Origin: Paracoccaceae bacterium
GTDB lineage: Bacteria > Pseudomonadota > Alphaproteobacteria > Rhodobacterales > Rhodobacteraceae
Direction: 5' to 3'
NCBI GenBank assembly: GCA_947461435.1
Contig: CANHLE010000010.1
Span: forward strand, 1-61,097
DNA: 61,097 nt
Both the position numbers and the translations under genes were made by a program. Under the pieces are notes generated by a model. It ran no database searches. It was not told the origin of the DNA and worked only from the letters and a program-made list of their open reading frames with translations. Numbering within the stretch: the first letter of the stretch is position 1; each line of letters starts with the position of its first letter. This document shows, one piece after another, positions 33,570 to 40,635 of the stretch.

Positions 33570-33652
33570 GATCGGCCCGGTCGTTCCCCGATCTGGGCTG
33601 CGTTGCGGCGATCCTGCTTTCCTCCTCCCTGCAGGATCGCCGCCTTTTCTTT
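33570..33652 (+). ncRNA. CcsR/cuckoo-type RNA, degenerate hairpin plus terminal hairpin 7
   Basis: A 6-bp hairpin GATCGG/CCGATC (33570-33575 with 33588-33593) has a loop without the CCTCCTCCC motif, so it looks like a decayed member. Hairpin 7 is a perfect 13-bp stem GCGGCGATCCTGC/GCAGGATCGCCGC (33605-33617 with 33631-33643) with CCTCCTCCC at 33621-33629 and a CTTTTCTTT tail, so it also acts as the terminator of the whole DUF1127-RNA unit. Confidence 0.85.
33631..33652 (+). terminator. Terminator closing the CcsR-like array
   Basis: The 3' arm of hairpin 7 (33631-33643) followed by CTTTTCTTT (33644-33652). The perfect 13-bp stem (5' arm at 33605-33617) and T-rich tail make this the strongest terminator in the region. 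Confidence 0.85.
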
Positions 33653-33714
33653 CCCCAAGATGGCTTGCCCCGCGCCCTGTGCCGGTGATACTTCGCGAAA
33701 AACGCAAGGTCCCG

Positions 33715-34869
33715 ATGCGCGCCTCCATGATCCCCCCCGCCCTTGTTGCCGCGCTGGTCGGCTATGGGTCCACCATTGCCCTGCTGTTGTCAGCGGCCGC
33801 CGCGCTTGGGGCGACGCCTGTCCAAACCGCCAGTTGGGTCTTCATGATTTGCATGGCCAAGGCCATCGGCTCGGCCGGGCTCAGCGCCTATGCGCGTGTC
33901 CCTATCGTTCTGGCTTGGTCCACACCGGGCGCCGCACTGATCGCGGCCAGCACGGGGCTGACCATGGCACAAGGCGTTGCCGCCTTTGTGGCGGCCGGCC
34001 TCATGGTCGCGGCAACCGGGCTGATCGGGCCCTTGGGCAAACTGGTTGCTCGCATCCCCGATGCGATTGCCGCCGCCATGCTGGGCGGGGTGCTTTTGCC
34101 GTTCTGCCTCAAGGGGGCCGCCGCCGCGCAGGGCCAGCCGCAGATTGTCTTGCCCATGATCGCCGTTTTCTTGCTGGTCCGCCTGCGCAATCCCGCCCTT
34201 GCGGTTCTGGCCGCACTGGGCCTTGGCCTCGCCTTGGCCTTCGGGGCCGGCTTTGCTCATCTGCCAGCCCTGTCCTTGCCGCACCCCGCCCCGGTTTTTG
34301 TCCGTCCCGCGTTCGGATGGGATGGGATGCTGGGTCTGGCGCTGCCCCTGTATCTGGTCACCATGGCCAGTCAGAACCTTCCCGGCTTTGCCACGCTGCG
34401 CTCCGCGGGTTACACCCCGCCCGTGCGCCCGGCGCTGATCGGCACTGGTCTTTTGTCGGCGGTATCCGGGCTGTTCTGTGCCCATCCCATTTCGATGGCC
34501 GCCATCACCGCCGCAATCTGCCTGACCGAAGATACCCACCCCGACCGCGCCCAGCGCTGGAAGGTCGGTCTGGTTTATGCGGGGGTCTGGGTCTGCCTTG
34601 CCGTGTTCAGCCCCCTGATCCTGACGTTGTTGACAGCTTTGCCGCCAGATCTGATGGGGGCACTGGTGGCCCTTGCGCTTTTGGGGCCACTGATGGGCGC
34701 GCTGAGCGGGGCCTACACCCCGCAAACCACACGCTTTGCCGCCACAGTAACCCTGACCGTCACCGCCTCGGGCGTGGCGGTCTTCGGGATTGGCGCCGCG
34801 TTCTGGGGGCTGATGGCGGGCTTGGCCGTCTGGGGGCTGGAAAGCGCCGCGCAGAAGGCGCGCGCCTAA
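33715..34869 (+). CDS. benE: BenE-family transporter
   Basis: A 384-residue membrane protein with about 11-12 hydrophobic segments, matching the benzoate/H+ symporter (BenE) family: VVLAWSTPGAAL-type segment (VLAWSTPGAALIAAS), VTMASQNLPGFATLRSAGY, and HPISMAAITAAICLTEDTHP. Members take up benzoate or other aromatic acids; no degradation genes lie nearby, so the substrate is open. ATG at 33715 is preferred (AAGGT upstream); the frame stays open into the RNA array, which is not coding. It converges with uvrD, with a three-base gap. Confidence 0.85.
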   Translation: MRASMIPPALVAALVGYGSTIALLLSAAAALGATPVQTASWVFMICMAKAIGSAGLSAYARVPIVLAWSTPGAALIAASTGLTMAQGVAAFVAAGLMVAATGLIGPLGKLVARIPDAIAAAMLGGVLLPFCLKGAAAAQGQPQIVLPMIAVFLLVRLRNPALAVLAALGLGLALAFGAGFAHLPALSLPHPAPVFVRPAFGWDGMLGLALPLYLVTMASQNLPGFATLRSAGYTPPVRPALIGTGLLSAVSGLFCAHPISMAAITAAICLTEDTHPDRAQRWKVGLVYAGVWVCLAVFSPLILTLLTALPPDLMGALVALALLGPLMGALSGAYTPQTTRFAATVTLTVTASGVAVFGIGAAFWGLMAGLAVWGLESAAQKARA

Positions 34870-34872
34870 GCG

Positions 34873-37287
34873 TCAGAACGGCGGTTCGCTGACTTCATGC
34901 GCGCCGATCACCCAGCGCGCGACGATCTTTTTTGATCCTGCATGATCAAATTCGATGTCCAACTTGTCGCCTTCAATCCCCATGACTTCGCCATAGCCAA
35001 ACTTCTGGTGAAACACCCGATCGCCGATGACAAAGCTTGAAATCGCCTCGGCGTCGATCACCAAACCCCGGGCCTCGCGCGGCTGCGCCATGCCGCGCGG
35101 CGCGGGCGAGGCATGGGCGCGTTCTTGCATCCGCTTCCACCCCGGCGAGTTATAGACATCGGCCTTGCTGACCCGCTCTTCGATCGTGGCGAATCCCCCG
35201 CCATATCCCGAGGATGCGGCCGCGCCAAAGCCGCCGCCATACAGGCCGGGCGGTGTCAGCACATCCACATGCGCACTGGGCAATTCATCAATGAAACGGC
35301 TGGGCAGCTGGCTTTGCCATTGCCCATAAACCCGCCGGTTCGAGGCAAAGGAAATCGTGCACAATTCCTCAGCCCGCGTGATGCCGACATAGGCAAGCCG
35401 CCGCTCTTCCTCCAGCCCCTTCAGACCGCTTTCATCCATGCTGCGCTGAGAGGGAAACAAGCCATCTTCCCAGCCCGGCAAAAAGACCACCGGAAATTCC
35501 AGCCCCTTGGCGGCGTGCAGCGTCATGATCGACACCTTTTCCTCCGCCTCTTCGCTTTCGTTGTCCATGATCAGCGCGACATGCTCTAGAAAACCTTGCA
35601 AGCTGTCGAACTGCTCCAAGGCCTTCACAAGTTCCTTGAGGTTTTCCAACCGGCCCGGCGCTTCGGGTGTCTTGTCGTTCTGCCACATCCCGGTATAGCC
35701 GGACTCGTCCAAGATCATCTCAGCCAATTCGATGTGGCTGGTGGCCGGGTTCAGTGTCAGATCATGCCAGCGGTCGATGCCATCGCAAAAAGCCCGCAGT
35801 TGCCCCGCGCCCTTGCCGCCAATGCCGCCGTGGGCAAGCAGTTCGCGCGCCCCGCCCAACAGCGGCACCTGCGCGGCGCGGGCGGCGCGTTGAATATCGG
35901 CCTGTGCCTTGTCGCCCAGCCCGCGTTTGGGCAGGTTCACCACCCGCTCAAAGGCCAGATCATCCTCGGGCGATACGGCCAGCCGGAAATAGGCCATGGC
36001 GTCACGAATTTCCTGCCGCTCGTAAAACCGGGGGCCGCCAATAACGCGGTAGGGCATGCCGATGGTCAAGAAACGGTCTTCAAAGGCGCGCATCTGGTGG
36101 CTGGCGCGCACCAAAATCGCCATATCCTCCAACGATTTCGGCCCCAGCCGCCCGCGCCCGCGCTGCACTGCCTCTATCTCTTCCCCGATCCAGCGGGCCT
36201 CTTCCTCGCCGTCCCAATGGCCGATCAGACGCAGCTTTTCGCCCTCGGTCTCCTCGGTCCACAAGGTCTTGCCAAGACGGTCCGAATTGGCGGCAATGAC
36301 GCCCGAGGCGGCGGCCAGAATATGCGGGGTCGATCGGTAATTCTGTTCCAGCCGCACCACTTGCGCGCCCGGAAAATCCTTTTCAAACCGAAGGATATTG
36401 CCCACCTCCGCCCCGCGCCAGCCATAGATCGACTGGTCATCATCGCCGACACAGCAGATGTTCTTGTGCCCCTGCGCCAACAAACGCAGCCACAGGTACT
36501 GGCACACATTGGTGTCTTGATACTCATCCACCAAAAGATATTTGAACCAGCGCTGATACTGTTCCAGCACGTCTTGATGTTTTTGAAAGATCACCACGCA
36601 ATGCAGCAAAAGATCGCCGAAATCCGTGGCGTTCAGGGTGCGCAAACGGTCTTGGTACTGCTCGTAAAGCTCCGTCCCACGGTTGTTATACGCCGACGCC
36701 TCTGACGAGGGCACCCGCTCGGGTGTCATGGCCCGGTTCTTCCATCCATCGATCAGCCCGGCCAACATGCGCGCGGGCCAGCGCTTTTCGTCGATATTGG
36801 CAGCCACGATCAGCTGTTTCAAAAGGCGCAGCTGATCGTCGGTATCCAAAATGGTAAAGTTGGATTTCAGCCCCACCAGTTCGGCATGCCGACGCAAGAT
36901 CTTGACGGATAGGGAGTGAAAGGTGCCCATCCACGGCATCCCCTCAACCACATCGCCCAGCAAACGGCCCACGCGGTTTTTCATCTCGCGCGCGGCCTTG
37001 TTGGTAAAGGTCACGGCCAAAATCTCATTCGGTCTGGCACGGCCCATCTGCAGCAAATGCACAATGCGCGCCGTCAGAGCCTTGGTCTTGCCGGTGCCCG
37101 CGCCGGCCAGCATCAAGACCGGGCCATCCAGCGCCTCGACAGCGGCCCGCTGGGCCGGGTTGAGATCGTCCAGATAAGGCGCAGGCCGCGCGCCCAAGGC
37201 CCGCTGTGACAAGCTTGGCCCGCCGCGCGCCGTGGCAGCCGCTGCGGCAGAAAATGCATCTTGCTCGGGGTCTGACCATGAACTCAT
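34873..37287 (-). CDS. uvrD: DNA helicase UvrD/PcrA
   Basis: An 804-residue superfamily 1A helicase that unwinds 3'-5' in nucleotide excision and mismatch repair. Motifs: LNPAQRAAVEA (Q motif), AGAGTGKTKAL (Walker A), FTNKAAREMK, VDEYQDTN (Walker B), GDDDQSIYGWRGA, LEQNYRS, and VSIMTLHAAKGLEFP. The C-terminal RVFHQKFGYGEVMGIEGDKL is the UvrD/PcrA tail that contacts RNA polymerase. ATG at 37287 matches the usual N-terminus. An SOS box lies 42 bases upstream. Confidence 0.95.
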   Translation of the reverse strand: MSSWSDPEQDAFSAAAAATARGGPSLSQRALGARPAPYLDDLNPAQRAAVEALDGPVLMLAGAGTGKTKALTARIVHLLQMGRARPNEILAVTFTNKAAREMKNRVGRLLGDVVEGMPWMGTFHSLSVKILRRHAELVGLKSNFTILDTDDQLRLLKQLIVAANIDEKRWPARMLAGLIDGWKNRAMTPERVPSSEASAYNNRGTELYEQYQDRLRTLNATDFGDLLLHCVVIFQKHQDVLEQYQRWFKYLLVDEYQDTNVCQYLWLRLLAQGHKNICCVGDDDQSIYGWRGAEVGNILRFEKDFPGAQVVRLEQNYRSTPHILAAASGVIAANSDRLGKTLWTEETEGEKLRLIGHWDGEEEARWIGEEIEAVQRGRGRLGPKSLEDMAILVRASHQMRAFEDRFLTIGMPYRVIGGPRFYERQEIRDAMAYFRLAVSPEDDLAFERVVNLPKRGLGDKAQADIQRAARAAQVPLLGGARELLAHGGIGGKGAGQLRAFCDGIDRWHDLTLNPATSHIELAEMILDESGYTGMWQNDKTPEAPGRLENLKELVKALEQFDSLQGFLEHVALIMDNESEEAEEKVSIMTLHAAKGLEFPVVFLPGWEDGLFPSQRSMDESGLKGLEEERRLAYVGITRAEELCTISFASNRRVYGQWQSQLPSRFIDELPSAHVDVLTPPGLYGGGFGAAASSGYGGGFATIEERVSKADVYNSPGWKRMQERAHASPAPRGMAQPREARGLVIDAEAISSFVIGDRVFHQKFGYGEVMGIEGDKLDIEFDHAGSKKIVARWVIGAHEVSEPPF

Positions 37288-37328
37288 GCGCGGCAGGTTA
37301 GACCGAATTGCGCCCAAGGAAAAGATAT

Positions 37329-37343
37329 GTTCTGCGATTGTTC
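37329..37343 (-). promoter_or_regulatory. SOS (LexA) box of uvrD
   Basis: GTTC-TGCGATT-GTTC on the plus strand (GAAC-N7-GAAC toward uvrD) exactly fits the alphaproteobacterial LexA operator. It ends 42 bases before the uvrD ATG, in a plausible core-promoter position. Confidence 0.75.
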
Positions 37344-37381
37344 CATTTTTGCCCCACTGCGCCAGCCGCCGATGGCCGCGC

Positions 37382-38167
37382 TCATTCTTGCCCCATGGCG
37401 CGAGCCGTTTTGGTGGCCGCGCCCAGCGCCGCGCGGACCGCCTCTTCAAACCCTGCGGTCTGCGCCGCCGTCAGTCCGGCGGCCGTGACCCCGTGATAGG
37501 ACATATAGGTGTCCAGCAGATCCTGCACGCCGCCCATCTGCCCCGCCAACAGCCCGCTTGACCCGCAGATCACCGCCTCAACCGCGCGGCGCGCCACCGC
37601 CTCAGGCAATCCGCGCGCCGCCGCATCCGCCAGCATCGCGCGGGCCATCAGCGCCGGATAGGCCGCCCCCGAACCGGACAAAGCCGTCAGATAATCCAGC
37701 TGATCTTCGGTCTCTATCCGCTCTTGCGTGCCCATCACCGACAAGATCTGTGCCACACGGGCCTCCTCGGCCGCATCCACCCCGTCGGCCAGCCAAGGCG
37801 TATAGGACTGACCCGTCGACGCCCCGCCATTGGGCATCGCGCGCACCAGCGGCGCCTGCGGGGCCACCGCGCGCAGCCGCGCCATTGTCCATCCCGTCAG
37901 AAATGAGATGACCAGCCGCGCCCCGGGATCAAAGCCGGCAATGGGAAAATCCTGCGGCCGCACCGACAAAACCACAATCTCGCATTGGGCTTGCATCTCA
38001 GCCAGATTTGCCGCCCAGACCACCCCAGGATACGCCTCATAGTTGCCGCGCCGGCCGGATCTGTTCAGCACCACCAAATCACCCGGCGCCACCAGCCCCC
38101 GGCGCAGCAAACCCAGCCCCAGCGCCTGACCAAGCCAGCCCGTCGCCCCCACGATCCCCAGCTTCAT
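37382..38167 (-). CDS. proC: Pyrroline-5-carboxylate reductase-like protein
   Basis: A 261-residue protein with an N-terminal Rossmann fold (MKLGIVGATGWLGQAL), VVLSVRPQDF, RAMPNGGASTGQSYT and the C-terminal ALSGSGAAYPALMARAMLADAA. ProC makes proline from pyrroline-5-carboxylate with NAD(P)H. Canonical ProC has MPNTPA at the active region, and here it is MPNGGA, so it may be a paralogue acting on another imino acid. It begins three bases after the MarR gene. Confidence 0.75.
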   Translation of the reverse strand: MKLGIVGATGWLGQALGLGLLRRGLVAPGDLVVLNRSGRRGNYEAYPGVVWAANLAEMQAQCEIVVLSVRPQDFPIAGFDPGARLVISFLTGWTMARLRAVAPQAPLVRAMPNGGASTGQSYTPWLADGVDAAEEARVAQILSVMGTQERIETEDQLDYLTALSGSGAAYPALMARAMLADAAARGLPEAVARRAVEAVICGSSGLLAGQMGGVQDLLDTYMSYHGVTAAGLTAAQTAGFEEAVRAALGAATKTARAMGQE

Positions 38168-38170
38168 GGC

Positions 38171-38740
38171 TTACTCCTTGGCCGGATATTCCTGATCCAT
38201 TCCGCGGGCATAGGTCGCGAACAGCCGCGCGAAATCGATGATATCGCTCTCGCTCCACCCTTGGAACAGCCGAACCATATGCTGCCATTTGGCCGCACGA
38301 AAGGCATCGAACAGATCGCGCGCCTGATCTGTCAGCCCCAAAACAGACCGCCGCCCATCCTCTTGGCTGACGTCGCGGCGGACATAGCCGCGCTCGACCA
38401 GATCGGCCGCAATCCGACTGGCGCGCGACGGATCCACCGCCATTTCCTCGGCCAAAAGCCCCACCGTCGGCTCCATCGCTGTCGATCGGCCTTGCCCCGC
38501 CTCGATGCGCACGATGGCCGACAACGCGTGAAACTGCGTCATCTCCAGACCAGCGCCCACCTCGTCCATCAAGGTTTGCGGCACATCGCCCTTCAGCACG
38601 CGCCGCACATGATGAAAATGTTCGGCGTCAAAGGCCATCAGCGCGCTGGCCGCCGAATCGGAAAACCCCGCTTGGTGCAGGGTCTGCGTCAGGCGGTCCT
38701 GAAAGGCCGGTCGCGCGATGTCGTTCTGGTTGCGTCCCAT
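38171..38740 (-). CDS. MarR-family transcriptional regulator
   Basis: A 189-residue winged-helix regulator. The DNA-binding region (about 85-150) includes PTVGLLAEEMAVDPSRASRI (recognition helix) and the wing RRDVSQEDGRRSVLGLT. It is divergent from the MFS exporter with a 122-base gap holding a candidate operator, the standard layout for a repressor of a drug pump. It also heads a unit with the proC-like gene. Confidence 0.88.
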   Translation of the reverse strand: MGRNQNDIARPAFQDRLTQTLHQAGFSDSAASALMAFDAEHFHHVRRVLKGDVPQTLMDEVGAGLEMTQFHALSAIVRIEAGQGRSTAMEPTVGLLAEEMAVDPSRASRIAADLVERGYVRRDVSQEDGRRSVLGLTDQARDLFDAFRAAKWQHMVRLFQGWSESDIIDFARLFATYARGMDQEYPAKE

Positions 38741-38794
38741 GGCGATTCACATGGCAATAACGCATGCGCCTGTCAAGAAGATGATAAGGGCATT

Positions 38795-38832
38795 TATGTG
38801 CTGTTGACATATATTACCGCGCCGCCTACGAA
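38795..38832 (+). promoter_or_regulatory. Promoter and candidate MarR operator for the MFS gene
   Basis: TTGACA (38804-38809), 17-base spacer, TACGAA (38827-38832) directed at the MFS gene. The inverted repeat TATGT-N7-ACATA (38795-38811) overlaps the -35 element, a good position for repression. A second TTGACA faces the MarR gene at 38776-38771 (minus strand). Confidence 0.5.
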
Positions 38833-38862
38833 ACCGCATCTCTTCTCAACGAAAGCGTTCCC

Positions 38863-40380
38863 ATGTCCCCTTCAAACGACGCACCGCCCGCGGGCCATGC
38901 GGCACCCCGCGGCAATATCCCGCTGGTCATCGCCTCGGTCGGGCTGCTCTTGCTGCTGGCCGCCCTTGACCAAACCATCGTCTCCACCGCCCTTCCGACC
39001 ATTGTCACCGATCTGGGCGGGCTGGACCATCTGTCCTGGGTCGTCACGGCCTATATCCTGTCCTCAACCGTGGTTGCCCCGCTCTATGGCAAACTCGGAG
39101 ACCTTTATGGCCGCCGCGTGATGGTTTTCGTCTCTGTCGGGCTGTTCATCCTTGGCTCGGCGCTTTGCGGCCTTGCCGGATCGATGGGCTTTTTGATCTT
39201 CGCACGCACCGTGCAGGGCTTGGGCGGCGGCGGATTGTTTGTGCTCGCGCTGACCGTTGTGGGCGATGTGATCCCACCGCGCGAACGGGGCAAGATCCAA
39301 GGCATGTTCGCCGCAGTCTTTGCGACATCCTCGGTGATCGGCCCCTTGATGGGCGGCTGGTTTGTCGATGTCTTTTCGTGGCACTGGATCTTCTTTGTGA
39401 ACATCCCCTTGGGCGGAATCGCGGTTCTGGCCTTTGCCCTGTCCTTCGGGGCCCATGCAGACCGCGTCAGCCACAAGATCGACTGGGCCGGCGCCGCGCT
39501 TTTGACCATCGCTTTGGGCGCGCTTATCCTGATCTGCGCCCTTGGCGGAAAAGATCTGCCTTGGGACGCACCGTTGACCATCGGTCTGATCGTTCTGGTG
39601 CCTGTGGCCACCGCCTTGTTCCTTTGGGTGGAATCCAAAGCGTCAGAGCCGGTCTTGCCGCTTGATCTGTTCGCCGGCAACGTCTTCACGGTGACCTCGG
39701 TCCTTGGGTTCATCACCGGCGCGGGCATGCTGGGCGCGCTCACCTTTGTGCCGCTGTATCTGCAAATCTCCCAAGGCCAAACGCCCACCTCCTCGGGTCT
39801 GTTGCTGATCCCGCTGACCGTGGGCATCTTGTCGGCCACCACAGTGGCCAGCATTTCGATGGGCAAATATGGCAAATACAAATGGTTGCCGATTTTGGGC
39901 ATGTCGCTGATTGCCCTTGGTGCCTTCCTGATGACCTATCTGACAGAATTCAGCAGCCTGACCTACTTCATGGGCACGCTGGTGATCTTCGGCTTTGGCA
40001 TGGGCTGCATCTTCCCGGTCGTCACCACCGCCGTTCAAAATGCTGTGCCGCGCCATCAATTGGGCACGGCCACGGCGGCCGGCGTCATGTTCCGCCAAAT
40101 CGGCGGCTCCATTTCGGTCGCGGTTTTCGGGGCGCTCTTTGCCTCCCGCATGGCCATCGGGATGGGGGCAGAGGCGGGAAACCTCAACAGCTCTGACATC
40201 GGCCCGGAAAAGCTCGGCTCCCTGCCCCCCGAAGTTCAGGCACAGATCGCCGGGATCATCTCGACCTCGATCAATCCGATTTTCTGGATCGTGATGGTCA
40301 TGGGCCTTATCGGGTTGGTCTTTGCCTTCCTGCTAAAGGAACTTCCCCTGCGCGGCGGCAAGGCCCCGATCAGCGAATAA
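38863..40380 (+). CDS. MFS multidrug exporter, DHA2 (EmrB/QacA) family
   Basis: A 505-residue membrane protein with about 14 hydrophobic segments. Motifs: LDQTIVSTALPTI (motif D1), YGKLGDLYGRR (motif A), GPLMGGWFVD (motif C) and WRIFF-like WHWIFFVNIPLG. It is a proton-driven efflux pump for small hydrophobic compounds. The divergent MarR gene and the operator suggest substrate-induced expression. It ends at a strong terminator. Confidence 0.9.
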   Translation: MSPSNDAPPAGHAAPRGNIPLVIASVGLLLLLAALDQTIVSTALPTIVTDLGGLDHLSWVVTAYILSSTVVAPLYGKLGDLYGRRVMVFVSVGLFILGSALCGLAGSMGFLIFARTVQGLGGGGLFVLALTVVGDVIPPRERGKIQGMFAAVFATSSVIGPLMGGWFVDVFSWHWIFFVNIPLGGIAVLAFALSFGAHADRVSHKIDWAGAALLTIALGALILICALGGKDLPWDAPLTIGLIVLVPVATALFLWVESKASEPVLPLDLFAGNVFTVTSVLGFITGAGMLGALTFVPLYLQISQGQTPTSSGLLLIPLTVGILSATTVASISMGKYGKYKWLPILGMSLIALGAFLMTYLTEFSSLTYFMGTLVIFGFGMGCIFPVVTTAVQNAVPRHQLGTATAAGVMFRQIGGSISVAVFGALFASRMAIGMGAEAGNLNSSDIGPEKLGSLPPEVQAQIAGIISTSINPIFWIVMVMGLIGLVFAFLLKELPLRGGKAPISE

Positions 40381-40405
40381 CGGGCCGGGGTCCACGCAAA
40401 ATACG

Positions 40406-40437
40406 CCGCGCGCAGCCCCCGCTGCGCGCGGTTTTTT
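40406..40437 (+). terminator. Terminator after the MFS gene
   Basis: CCGCGCGCAGC (40406-40416), loop CCCC, GCTGCGCGCGG (40421-40431), then TTTTTT. A perfect 11-bp stem. Confidence 0.9.
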
Positions 40438-40635
40438 GTACCCCAATGCATACAATCATGGGGATTTGCCCCCAAGTCCTTCCAAAATTTCAAAAGGATG
40501 CGCCCAAAGCCTTCCGATCTGCCGCTTTGTCAGAATTTCTTTACATTTGGCCCTTGCGCACCCTTGCGCCGCGACGCAGCGAACGTAGAGTGCACCCCCG
40601 AGAGCGCCGTCTCGCTGCACCCGGAGAGCCACCCC

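Larger units (their letters stand above)
33250..33652 (+). repeat. Array of seven CCTCCTCCC stem-loops
   Basis: The nonamer CCTCCTCCC occurs at 33258, 33300, 33378, 33424, 33499, 33542 and 33621, always in the loop of an inverted repeat. The hairpins come as close pairs (gaps of 4-14 bases) separated by 38-44 bases between pairs. Stem sequences are unrelated between hairpins, so this is not a simple recent tandem duplication. Confidence 0.9.

Noticed and set aside
33399-34892. Long plus-strand frame running through the hairpin array into benE
   Set aside because: It is in a different frame from the transporter, and the array part is explained by RNA structure; benE starts at 33715 in its own frame.
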